DNA of 39,356 nucleotides from Thioalkalivibrio denitrificans. Lineage in GTDB: Bacteria; Pseudomonadota; Gammaproteobacteria; Ectothiorhodospirales; Ectothiorhodospiraceae. The position numbers and the translations under genes are program-made. The DNA is taken from contig NZ_MVBK01000010.1 in NCBI RefSeq assembly GCF_002000365.1, forward strand, positions 42,470 to 81,825. The letters are read 5' to 3'. Of this stretch, positions 1 through 7,119 are shown one piece after another. The number at the start of each line of letters is the position of its first letter. Within the stretch, counting starts at the first letter, position 1. Under the pieces are notes generated by a model that worked only from the letters and a program-made list of their open reading frames with translations, made no database searches and was not told where the DNA came from.

Positions 1-41
1 TCATACGCTTTACCTGTGAAGAAACTGTTGGGGTAATCCAA

Positions 42-545
42 CTAGAAAGGCACTGTCGGCGGGCCCCAGTCGGATCCTCGGGGGCGTGCGCGGGCGATGG
101 CGGCGCGGGGGTCGTCCCAGCCGTCACAGGCGTTTCTGCCCGGTCGGCCGCGATACCGGTTGAGCAGTGCCTTGCAACGGGCATAGAAACGGAAGAAGCG
201 ATGCACGCCCCGAAGTTCTGACTCGGTGGGCGGGCGGGTGGCGCAGATGAGCTTGTCGTCGGTCATGCCGCGATCGGTCAGCGAGATGGATGCATAGGCG
301 TGCACCAGCAGTTCGCTGCCCAGGGGCAGGCGAGGGCCGAGCACGACGGCGTCCAGGAGATCCCCCTCCAGGCCGATGTAATCGGGCACGCATCCATAGT
401 TCAGCGGGCAGGGCAGCGGAGAGATGAAATCCACCTCGCCGGAGCTTCCGCGCTTGAGGAAGCTCCAGCGGGGCACCTCGATGCGCACGCGCACCTGCGG
501 CAGCGTTTCGCGGGGCTTCAGTTTCCTATCCGATCCTGGTTGCAC
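42..545 (-). CDS. Divergent inorganic pyrophosphatase-like protein
   Basis: The 167-residue product resembles soluble family I inorganic pyrophosphatase, which hydrolyses PPi to phosphate with Mg2+. Visible family features are an NYGCVPD block (E. coli-type NYGYI), the acidic metal site as EGDLLD where the usual form is DGDPxD, and a second acidic block TDRGMTDDK that keeps the Asp...Asp-x-Lys spacing. The N-terminal part is shortened: the segment that carries a conserved Glu, Lys and Arg in E. coli Ppa is mostly missing. The usual Tyr-Lys pair near the C-terminus is Tyr-Ala (FYARCK). The start is GTG with a GGAAG element about 8 bases upstream. It is transcribed divergently from the nitroreductase gene. 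It may be a weak or repurposed enzyme. The family call is fairly firm; activity is doubtful. Confidence 0.72.
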   Translation of the reverse strand: MQPGSDRKLKPRETLPQVRVRIEVPRWSFLKRGSSGEVDFISPLPCPLNYGCVPDYIGLEGDLLDAVVLGPRLPLGSELLVHAYASISLTDRGMTDDKLICATRPPTESELRGVHRFFRFYARCKALLNRYRGRPGRNACDGWDDPRAAIARARPRGSDWGPPTVPF

Positions 546-570
546 AGGGATCTTCCGACGTCGTAAACGG

Positions 571-610
571 TTGCACGTACTTCAGTGTACACGCACCGGC
601 CCGTTAGAAT
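571..610 (+). promoter_or_regulatory. Possible promoter of the SagB-type nitroreductase gene
   Basis: A TAGAAT hexamer at 605-610 could be a -10 element, with a weak TTCAGT at 581-586 as -35 (18-base spacing). Transcription would begin about 617, almost at the ATG at 619, so the message could be leaderless. This fits the absence of a Shine-Dalgarno sequence. A GTGTACAC palindrome lies at 586-593 in the spacer. The call rests on sequence match only. Confidence 0.3.
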
Positions 611-618
611 GCCTCACC

Positions 619-2250
619 ATGTCCATCGATGACCCCAGAGCGAACACACGGGCTTATCACGAGGTCACCAAGCATCGTCCCAACCACTATGCGCCCGGCC
701 CCGGGCGCCTGGACTGGGTGAACCAGCCCGATCCGTTTCGACGCTTTCACGATGCCCCTGTGGTGCGTTTGCCGCTGGCGGCGAATCGTCTGGAGACAGC
801 TTACGACGATCTCTATCGTCTAGGGACCGTTCCGGCCTGCCCGGTGGACATCGAACACGTAGCCATCCTGCTGGAGTTGTCGCTTGGTCTTTCGGCCTGG
901 AAGTCCTACCGCGGGCACAGCTGGGCGCTGCGCTGCAATCCATCCAGCGGCAACCTGCACCCGACCGAAGGTTACGTGGTCTGTCCGCAACTGCCCGGGC
1001 TGGACGGCGGTGTCTGGCACTACCTCAGCGAGACGCACGCGCTGGAGCTGCGTGCACAGCCCGGGGAACCGGCGTGGTCGGAAGGGTTTCCGGCCGGAGG
1101 CGTGCTGGTCGGGCTGAGCTCCATCCACTGGCGCGAGGCATGGAAGTACGGCGCGCGCGCCTACCGGTATTGTCAGCACGACGCCGGCCATGCCCTGGCG
1201 GCGGTCCGATATGCGGCCGCGGCGCTGGGCTGGGGTGCGCGTCTGCTGGGGGAGTGGGATGACGATTCGCTGGCCGAACTGCTCGGATTGGACCGCGGCG
1301 CCGATTTCGGGGATGCGGAACACGAGGCGCCGGACGCCGTGTTGTGGGTCGGACCCGAGGACGTGCAGGTCAGTGACGGGGCGATCCTGCCTTTGTTGAC
1401 CGGCGCCCGCTGGCATGGCGGCGCGAACCGGCTCAGCCCGACCCATGTGCACTGGCCGCAGATCGTCGCGGCGGAGGCGGCGGCCCTCAAGCTCGAGCCT
1501 GGAAGCGATTCGCGGTGGCAGTCACTGGAACAGCCGCCATTGATGCCGGTGCAAAGCGAGGTACATGCGGCGAACCTCATTCGTCAGCGTAGAAGTGCCG
1601 TGGCCTTCGATGGTGTGACCAGCATATCTGCCGATGTGTTCTTTCGTATGCTGGATACTCTGCTGCCGCGCGGCGGCATCCCCCCGTGGGATATGTTGTC
1701 GTGGGCGCCACGTGTGCATCCCGTATTTTTCCTGCACCGTGTGGATGGATTGGAACCGGGTGTGTACGTGCTGATACGACATGACGATGCACTGGAGCCT
1801 TTGCGCGATGCCATGCGCGAAGAGTGGCTGTGGCAGGCGGTGCCCGGATGCCCGGCGCACATTCCGTTGCGGATGCTGGCACCGCTCGATGTTCGTGACA
1901 GCGCGCAACTGATCTGCTGTCATCAGGATATTGCCGCCGACTCGGCATTCGCCGTGGGCATGATCGCGCAATTTCGCGATTCGATCGATGAGGCGCCGTG
2001 GTGGTATCGCCGGTTGCACTGGGAGGCGGGCGTGCTGGGTCAGGTTTTGTATCTGGAAGCGGAGGCCGCCGGTGTCCGCTCGACGGGCATCGGCTGCTTT
2101 TTCGATGACGAGATGCACCGACTGCTTGGCCTGCAGGACGATGCCTGGCAGACGATCTACCACTTCACGGTGGGCGGGCATGTGGAGGATACCCGGCTCA
2201 CGACGCTGCCGCCCTATGCGCATCTCAAGGGCGGAGGTGGAGATGGGTGA
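619..2250 (+). CDS. SagB/ThcOx-type nitroreductase with two nitroreductase domains
   Basis: This 543-residue protein belongs to the SagB/ThcOx-type FMN-dependent dehydrogenase branch of the nitroreductase superfamily. Two nitroreductase-like units are visible. The first (about residues 75-250) contains the segment RCNPSSGNLHPTE typical of SagB-like proteins. The second (about 320-535) begins at IRQRRSAVAFDG and ends with a GIGCFFDDEMHRLLGL segment. Stand-alone proteins of this double-domain size occur in many proteobacteria, usually without peptide-modification partners. None of the other azole-forming genes (cyclodehydratase, precursor peptide) is seen here, so a microcin role is not supported. 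The start chosen is ATG at 619; an earlier in-frame ATG at 424 would lie inside the divergent pyrophosphatase-like gene. There is no signal peptide and the substrate is unknown. Confidence 0.85.
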   Translation: MSIDDPRANTRAYHEVTKHRPNHYAPGPGRLDWVNQPDPFRRFHDAPVVRLPLAANRLETAYDDLYRLGTVPACPVDIEHVAILLELSLGLSAWKSYRGHSWALRCNPSSGNLHPTEGYVVCPQLPGLDGGVWHYLSETHALELRAQPGEPAWSEGFPAGGVLVGLSSIHWREAWKYGARAYRYCQHDAGHALAAVRYAAAALGWGARLLGEWDDDSLAELLGLDRGADFGDAEHEAPDAVLWVGPEDVQVSDGAILPLLTGARWHGGANRLSPTHVHWPQIVAAEAAALKLEPGSDSRWQSLEQPPLMPVQSEVHAANLIRQRRSAVAFDGVTSISADVFFRMLDTLLPRGGIPPWDMLSWAPRVHPVFFLHRVDGLEPGVYVLIRHDDALEPLRDAMREEWLWQAVPGCPAHIPLRMLAPLDVRDSAQLICCHQDIAADSAFAVGMIAQFRDSIDEAPWWYRRLHWEAGVLGQVLYLEAEAAGVRSTGIGCFFDDEMHRLLGLQDDAWQTIYHFTVGGHVEDTRLTTLPPYAHLKGGGGDG

Positions 2251-2481
2251 TGATAATGACTACCATCCCGGGTGGCGGATTTGCTTCGCCTTCGTGGTGC
2301 GCAAGCACATGAGGACCACGTGACCTGTGTTGGGGGTGATTTTGTCGACTCCATCACTCATTTGAAGTCCGGATGACCGGGGCTGACGGCGTCCTGTATG
2401 CCGCGGCCGGCGGACAAGGGTAGGATGAGGCATCGGTTGCATGATGGGATGCGGCCGTTACCGTTCCTGGAGGAGAGTTTC

Positions 2482-3108
2482 ATGTCCATGTTTGATCTCG
2501 GTAAACGCAGTTCGGGCACACAGAAGGAGCAGAACGAAGAGGAGGATTTCCTCCGCAAGGTCGACATGCCCAGGCAGGGGGGGCTGCCGTCGCAAGGCGT
2601 TGGTCGCAGTCGCGATGCCGCCATCATCGGTCCGTCCATTCACGTGGAAGGAACGCTTCGCGGTGAAGAGGACCTGATCATCGAAGGCCGGGTGACCGGT
2701 ACGGTGAAGCTTCACGGCCACAGCCTGACCGTGGGCTCCAATGGTCAGATCAGTGCCGACATCTACGCACACACCGTCGTGGTGGACGGGACGGTCGAAG
2801 GTGATCTCTACGGAGAGGAAAAGGTGGTCATCAGGAAGTCCGCGAACATTCGCGGCAATGTCACCTCGCCGCGCGTGAGCCTGGAGGAAGGCGCGCGCTT
2901 CAAGGGCGCCATCGAGATGGATGCCGAAGTGGTGGAGCAGGCCATGGGCACACGCAAGGCCAAGTCCGCAGGTACCGCCAGCACGACAGGCACTGCCAGT
3001 GCATCATCCCGTCCGGAAACCTCAACCGCCGCCTCGACGTCTTCCGCTTCCGGTGACAAGACAGCCGAAGCGGCGTCCGCCGGCAAGGCCGGCAGCGGGG
3101 CGGGTTGA
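2482..3108 (+). CDS. Bactofilin family cytoskeletal protein
   Basis: The 208-residue product has a central bactofilin (DUF583) domain, about residues 48-150. Its short beta-helix turns show as repeated V/I-x-G/V patterns (IIGPSIHVEGTLRGEEDLIIEG, read here in two halves: IIGPSIHVEGTL and RGEEDLIIEG). Bactofilins polymerise without nucleotide into filaments that scaffold cell-shape, polar or envelope functions. The N-terminal 45 residues are charged. The C-terminal 50 are low-complexity Ser/Thr/Ala and probably disordered, as is common for family tails. ATG 2482 follows GGAGGAG at 2469-2475; longer in-frame reading upstream lacks such a site. The next gene begins 28 bases after the stop, so the two probably form an operon. 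Confidence 0.9.
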   Translation: MSMFDLGKRSSGTQKEQNEEEDFLRKVDMPRQGGLPSQGVGRSRDAAIIGPSIHVEGTLRGEEDLIIEGRVTGTVKLHGHSLTVGSNGQISADIYAHTVVVDGTVEGDLYGEEKVVIRKSANIRGNVTSPRVSLEEGARFKGAIEMDAEVVEQAMGTRKAKSAGTASTTGTASASSRPETSTAASTSSASGDKTAEAASAGKAGSGAG

Positions 3109-3136
3109 ACATCGGTTGCCGCATGACTGACGTACC

Positions 3137-3772
3137 GTGTCCGCGGTGACCGTCAACACAGGGAGCGCCGCCGGGCCTGGTACCGGCGGCGTTGCCGCGT
3201 CAACGGATGCCTTCCACGCGAAGCTTCTGGAGCAGGCCCTGCAGCCGTTGCTGGATGGCGAGCGGATGGAGGTGCTCGACCTGGGGAATGCGCACGGGGA
3301 GACCGTGGATTTCTTCAGTGGTCTGCGCGTGCGGTTTGCCGTGGCGGCCATCGAACAGGATCTCCGTGCGCTTGATGAAGTCGACGACGAGGACATCCTG
3401 GCGCTCCGGCTCAATGAGCTGCTGACGGAAGAACTCGTCGGTGGCGCGCGGGTCGTGCTGGCCTGGGATCTTCTGAACTACCTCCAGCCCAGGGTGATCA
3501 GTGCGTTCATGGCGCGGCTCGCCGACCTGCTCCCGGCAGGCGCACTGGTGCACGGGTTTGTGGCCTATGGCGTGAAAGCCTTGCCGGAGAATCCCCGGGC
3601 GCTGGTGATCTGCCGCCACGGCTGGTTGCGCACACTGACGCGTCCTGACGAGGCTACTCGGGATGTACGCAACCAGGCCGCGGGGAACCTGCAACGCCTG
3701 ATGCCCGATTTCCGCATGATCCGCGCCATGCTGTTGCGTGACGGCATGCAGGAGTGCCTGTTCCGACGTTAG
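3137..3772 (+). CDS. Methyltransferase-like protein next to bactofilin
   Basis: This 211-residue protein has an N-terminal segment MEVLDLGNAHGETVDFF that resembles motif I of class I SAM-dependent methyltransferases, followed by an acidic segment (ALDEVDDEDI) and a WDLLNYL motif like the motif IV region. The family resemblance is moderate and the catalytic reaction is not known. The start is uncertain: GTG 3137 gives a full-length product but has no good Shine-Dalgarno site, and the first in-frame ATG lies inside the presumed motif I region. It follows bactofilin by 28 bases on the same strand, so a linked role in cell-envelope organisation is an inference from position only. A 7-bp hairpin with a GACA loop (3804-3821) lies just after the stop. 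Confidence 0.65.
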   Translation: MSAVTVNTGSAAGPGTGGVAASTDAFHAKLLEQALQPLLDGERMEVLDLGNAHGETVDFFSGLRVRFAVAAIEQDLRALDEVDDEDILALRLNELLTEELVGGARVVLAWDLLNYLQPRVISAFMARLADLLPAGALVHGFVAYGVKALPENPRALVICRHGWLRTLTRPDEATRDVRNQAAGNLQRLMPDFRMIRAMLLRDGMQECLFRR

Positions 3773-3803
3773 AAAACGGTCTGCCTGCCTGTTCAACCCG
3801 AAT

Positions 3804-3821
3804 TGTTGCTGACAAGCAACA
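3804..3821 (+). promoter_or_regulatory. Palindrome TGTTGCT-GACA-AGCAACA
   Basis: A perfect 7-bp inverted repeat with a 4-base spacer. It could be a weak terminator of the bactofilin operon, but no T-run follows. Its centre lies about 64 bases before the next palindrome (3866-3887), and it shares the GTTGCT...AGCA core with it. It may therefore be the outermost of three activator sites for the sigma-54 type promoter. Confidence 0.4.
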
Positions 3822-3865
3822 CCATAAACCCGCTTAAAATTAGATAGTTAACGGCTTCTCCATAC

Positions 3866-3887
3866 CACCTGTTGCTAGCAGGTGACA
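3866..3887 (+). promoter_or_regulatory. Upstream activator-like palindrome, copy 1
   Basis: The site CACCTGTTGCTAGCAGGTG is an inverted repeat with 6-bp CACCTG/CAGGTG arms. The flanking GACA is shared with a second copy at 3925-3946. It lies about 180 bases before the -24/-12 element at 4048-4063, a usual distance for a sigma-54 enhancer. Confidence 0.5.
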
Positions 3888-3924
3888 GCCCGTGGAGCAA
3901 GCATTCATGGGGCTTTCCCGGTTG

Positions 3925-3946
3925 CACCTGTAGTCAGCCGGTGACA
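3925..3946 (+). promoter_or_regulatory. Upstream activator-like palindrome, copy 2
   Basis: The site CACCTGTAGTCAGCCGGTG, followed by ACA, matches copy 1 at most positions and keeps the CACC...GGTG symmetry. The centre-to-centre distance to copy 1 is 59 bases, close to a whole number of helical turns. Paired sites about 110-180 bases upstream suit an oligomeric AAA+ activator. Confidence 0.5.
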
Positions 3947-3993
3947 CCTTCGCCGCCCGTCCGGCCCGCTTCCCCACTCTCATGAACCCACAG

Positions 3994-4017
3994 AAATGCA
4001 TTGATAAACAATGCATT
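3994..4017 (-). promoter_or_regulatory. IHF-like site overlapping a 9-bp perfect inverted repeat
   Basis: Bases 3994-4006 match the reverse complement of the IHF consensus (YAANNNNTTGATW) at every defined position except the first. The site lies between the activator palindromes and the -24/-12 element, where IHF bending is usually needed. The same stretch forms a perfect inverted repeat, AATGCATTG-ATAAA-CAATGCATT (3995-4017), inside an AT-rich tract that stands out from the GC-rich surroundings. Confidence 0.5.
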
Positions 4018-4047
4018 AACTGCATTTTTTCGCCGTCCTGATCCGGC

Positions 4048-4063
4048 TGGCATCCATCTTGCC
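4048..4063 (+). promoter_or_regulatory. Sigma-54 (-24/-12) type promoter
   Basis: TGGCAT-CCATC-TTGCCC matches the consensus TGGCAC-N5-TTGCA. The invariant GG and GC dinucleotides are exactly 12 bases apart. Transcription would start near 4075 and give a leader of about 195 nt before the repeat-protein ATG at 4272. Palindromes and an IHF-like site upstream support the call. Confidence 0.6.
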
Positions 4064-4271
4064 CCCTTGTGGCGTGTGACTCGTCGAGGACGACCGGGCA
4101 TGCAGTGCCCTGCCTTGCGAGTCGCCGGCGCGTGCTTCGTTTGCCCGCCGGCGCCGAGCAGGGGGTGGTCACAGCGCGGCCGTGATGTCCGGGAACGGGC
4201 ATCCACCGCGCAACGCCACGGGGCCGACGTCCGGTCCCGTCACAAGAGCAAACGTTTGAGGAGGGTAAGTC

Positions 4272-6458
4272 ATGTTGATCAGGAAAGGTAAACGACCTTT
4301 GATCGGGGCCACGAGTGCGCTGGCCCTGATGCTGGTCGGTGGACAGGGCATGGCCCAGTTCGCCCCGGAGGAGCCGCAGCTGCACGCCTCGCACATGGTG
4401 CTGGCCCAGGCCGACACCGGCGTGAACTCGGGTGCAAACGCGGCAACCGGCGCCGAGGCCGCCTCCGGCGCAAATGCCGGAACGGCGGCTGATGCTGCGG
4501 CAGGTGCCAACGCCACCACCGGTGCCGATGCGGCCTCCGGTGCCAATGCGGGCAGCGCCGCTGACGCGGCGTCCGGCGCCAATGCAGCGACCGGTGCGGA
4601 GGCAGCTTCGGGCGCCAATGCCGCCAGCGGGGCTGACGCGGGCGCCGATGCGTCTGCTGGAGCCGATGCGGCAGCGGGTGCCGAGGCAGCCGGAAGTGAT
4701 GCAGCGGCCGGTGCTGAAGCGTCTGCCGGCGCCACTTCGAGTGCCGACGGTGCCAGTGCGTCTGCCAGCTCAAGCGCTTCCGCCACCGCCACTTCGGGCA
4801 GTGACGGCAGTGCGTCCGCCAGCGCTGATGCCTCTGCCAGTGCCACCTCCGGTGGTGACGGCAGTGCGTCCGCCAGTGCCGATGCCTCTGCCGGTGCCAG
4901 TATCGGAGATGATGGCGGCAGCGCCTCTGCCGATGCGTCTGCCGGCGCAGAGGCGAGCAGTGGCACATCCGGTGCTTCCGCCGAGGCCGATGCTTCGGCC
5001 AGTGCTTCGAGCACCATCGATTCCGGCGCTGAAGGCAGCGCCAGCGTCGACAGCAGCGCGTCTGCCAATGCCGGTGCTTCCTCCGGTGACGCCTCGGCCG
5101 GTGCCGACGGTATCGCCAGTGGAGACAGTGGTGCCGACACAAGCGTCGATGGTGATGCGACCGCCGGTGTCGATGGTGCCGGCTCCGAGGGCGTGAGCAA
5201 CGACAGCACGGTGGGTTCCACCGCAAGCGGCAGTGCCTTTGGCAGCAGCGATTCCGGTGAGCCCGTCTCGGTGAGCGCCGGTGCCCACGCCTCTGCCGGT
5301 GTGGAAACCAGCCCCGAGGGCGTGGTCAGCGGTACGGCGACCAGCGGTGCCGACGCCGATGTCAGTGCCGACACCGGCAGCGCCACCACCTCCGCTTCCG
5401 CGACTGGCATGTCCGGCGCCGAGAGCGGCGGGATCGGTGCTGACGCCTCCTCGACCACCGAGGTGGGTGCCAGCGCGGAAATCGCTGATTCCGGATCGGC
5501 CAGCAGCTCGTCCCAGGCCGGCGCCAGTGCCTCGTCCGTAGCCAACGAGCAGGGTGGTATGGCACTGGCCCAGTCCATGGGCATGGCCCAGGCCGGTTCG
5601 GTTGACGCGTCCGGTCTGAACCAGGCCGCCACTGCCGCTTCGTCCGCGGCCGCGGCCGCGTTCGGCATCGCCGCCGATGGCTCCGTGAATGCTGCGGTGT
5701 CCACCTCAGTCGAGGCTGCCGCTTCGGCCTCCCGTAACGCCGCCGAGGCGGCGCAGTCGGTGGCCCGGGCCAGCTCTGCGGCCGAGGCCCAGGCCGGCGT
5801 CGCCCAGGCGGGTGAGGCTGCGGCCAATGCTCAGGCCGCTGCCGAGGCAGCGGCCGAGGCTGCTAGCGCAGATGGTTCCGCCGAGGCTCAGGCTGCCGCC
5901 GAGGCGGCCGCGGAAGCGGCCAGCCATGCCCAGGTGGCGAGTGAAACGGCCGACGGCTTCGTGATCGCCCATTCCCGGTCCTGGTCCAGGACGGTGGAGA
6001 CACCGCACATGACCATGAGTCTCGCCCGGAGCCACAGCATGGCCAATGCCCCGGGTGAGGGAAACGCCATGGCGCATTCCATGGCCAGGGCTCAGACCTT
6101 GAACACGCCGGGGAATACGTCCTCGAGCGCGATGGCCAGGTCCATGGCCAAGGCGGTGGGTGATGCAGAGGCCTACGCAAGTGCGGCTGCCGAAGCGACG
6201 GTCGACGCCGAGACGGCGGCGACTGCAGAGGCCGCCGCTGAAGCCACGGCGCGTGCCGAGATGGCCGCCGAGGCGGCGGCCGAGGCCGCAGCTGAAGCCT
6301 ATGCACTGGCCAACGGCCAGGGTACGGCGGAAGCCGAGGCAGCGGCCGAGGCGGCCGTGGAGGCCGCGTTGATTGCCAGGGCCCAGGCGGAAGCCGCCGC
6401 CCGTGTGGTGATCGAGCCGGCCGATGAGCCCGATGCGGCCACGGCCTCTATCCAGTGA
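4272..6458 (+). CDS. Exported silk-like Ala/Ser/Gly-rich repeat protein
   Basis: The 728-residue protein begins with a signal peptide (basic RKGKR, hydrophobic core to about residue 28, cleavage probably near GMAQ). ATG 4272 follows TTGAGGAGGG. Residues 54-145 are tandem hexapeptides of the form G-A-(N/D/E)-A-x-(S/T), with a weaker 24-residue superperiod. Residues 160-300 are Asp/Ser/Ala/Gly runs that include a repeated DGSASASADASA unit. Residues 455-555 and 630-712 are Ala/Glu helical repeats with an AQAAAEAAAEAAS duplication. Between them, about 575-630, is a Met/Ser/His/Arg segment with SMAxA units. There is no Cys, a single Trp and very few aromatics or Lys after the signal. I recognise no family. 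The composition suggests a disordered or fibrous secreted material. It is the first gene behind a sigma-54 type promoter. Confidence 0.88.
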   Translation: MLIRKGKRPLIGATSALALMLVGGQGMAQFAPEEPQLHASHMVLAQADTGVNSGANAATGAEAASGANAGTAADAAAGANATTGADAASGANAGSAADAASGANAATGAEAASGANAASGADAGADASAGADAAAGAEAAGSDAAAGAEASAGATSSADGASASASSSASATATSGSDGSASASADASASATSGGDGSASASADASAGASIGDDGGSASADASAGAEASSGTSGASAEADASASASSTIDSGAEGSASVDSSASANAGASSGDASAGADGIASGDSGADTSVDGDATAGVDGAGSEGVSNDSTVGSTASGSAFGSSDSGEPVSVSAGAHASAGVETSPEGVVSGTATSGADADVSADTGSATTSASATGMSGAESGGIGADASSTTEVGASAEIADSGSASSSSQAGASASSVANEQGGMALAQSMGMAQAGSVDASGLNQAATAASSAAAAAFGIAADGSVNAAVSTSVEAAASASRNAAEAAQSVARASSAAEAQAGVAQAGEAAANAQAAAEAAAEAASADGSAEAQAAAEAAAEAASHAQVASETADGFVIAHSRSWSRTVETPHMTMSLARSHSMANAPGEGNAMAHSMARAQTLNTPGNTSSSAMARSMAKAVGDAEAYASAAAEATVDAETAATAEAAAEATARAEMAAEAAAEAAAEAYALANGQGTAEAEAAAEAAVEAALIARAQAEAAARVVIEPADEPDAATASIQ

Positions 6459-6496
6459 TCCCCATGACTGGATGAGGGTGTCCAGCGGATGGACCG

Positions 6497-6536
6497 TGAC
6501 CGGAGGGTCGGCGCATGCGTGTCGGCCCTCCGGTCA
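6497..6536 (+). other. Strong intercistronic stem-loop
   Basis: A perfect 11-bp stem, TGACCGGAGGG with CCCTCCGGTCA, encloses an 18-base loop between the silk-like gene (ends 6458) and the small Ser/Ala-rich gene (starts 6584). No T-run follows, so a 3' mRNA stabiliser or partial terminator is more likely than a full intrinsic terminator. It could keep the first gene expressed above the rest. Confidence 0.7.
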
Positions 6537-6583
6537 ATCCCATTCGAAGGGACTGATCCAACGACTGAATGCGAGAGGTGGAC

Positions 6584-7063
6584 ATGTTTGAGCGTATATC
6601 GATTCTGATGATCGCGGTTCTGTTCGGCGTCTTCGCGTTGCCCGGGCTCCTGGCCCTGTCGCAGACCGCAGGTGCAGACGAACTGAAAGGAGAAACCATC
6701 ATGGCGAGCAACCAGAACTCACGTGACGACCCGCGAGCCGGATCGTCCGGCTCAAGCGCCAATGCCGGCGCCACGTCGGGTTCACGAGCAAGTGCCAGCG
6801 CTCGCGCCACAGCCAGCGCAAATGCGCGTGGAGATTCTGACGCAAGCGCGAGTGCCAGCGCCAGTGCAAGCGCGTCGGCTTCAACGGACAGTTCCGGCAA
6901 GGGGGATTGTCGTGCCGAATCGTCCTCATCCGCAAAGGCCCGATCGGGGGATGAGTACGTCCACGACTCGGACAGGGATTCCGCACACAAGAAGGGTGAG
7001 GACTGCCGTGCAGAAGCGAGCTCCAGTTCGAGCGCGACGGCAGGGCCGCGCGACGAGCGGTGA
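6584..7063 (+). CDS. Small exported Ser/Ala-rich protein with duplicated DCRAE motif
   Basis: The 159-residue product has a hydrophobic N-terminal signal (residues 1-31, probable cleavage after TAGA). A low-complexity region of Ser-Ala dipeptides follows (about 55-100), then two copies of a Lys-Gly-acidic-DCRAE motif followed by Ser runs (Cys109 and Cys141). These are its only cysteines, so a disulfide or inter-chain link is possible. ATG 6584 follows GAGAGGTGG. A second in-frame ATG at 6701 (Met40) has its own strong AAAGGAG site, so a shorter product without the signal could also be made. Composition resembles the preceding large repeat protein, which suggests a minor subunit, cross-linker or anchor for it. 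No known family is recognised. Confidence 0.8.
   Translation: MFERISILMIAVLFGVFALPGLLALSQTAGADELKGETIMASNQNSRDDPRAGSSGSSANAGATSGSRASASARATASANARGDSDASASASASASASASTDSSGKGDCRAESSSSAKARSGDEYVHDSDRDSAHKKGEDCRAEASSSSSATAGPRDER
6686..6703 (+). promoter_or_regulatory. Internal ribosome binding site and in-frame ATG
   Basis: The sequence GAAAGGAGAAACCATC directly before ATG 6701 is a near-ideal Shine-Dalgarno element inside the small Ser/Ala-rich gene and in its reading frame. Initiation here would make a 120-residue cytoplasmic form without the signal peptide. Confidence 0.5.
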
Positions 7064-7119
7064 CCGGCGCTCGCCAGCCATGCCCGACTTTGCATCCACA
7101 TTGATGGAGGACCGCAACA

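Noticed and set aside
619-2250. Azole-peptide (microcin-like) biosynthesis cluster
   Set aside because: Only the SagB-like dehydrogenase is present; no cyclodehydratase or precursor peptide was seen.
4169-5827. Long antisense open frame across the silk-like gene
   Set aside because: It mirrors the Ala/Ser/Gly repeats in another frame, has no family likeness, and the plus strand has a signal peptide, ribosome site and promoter.
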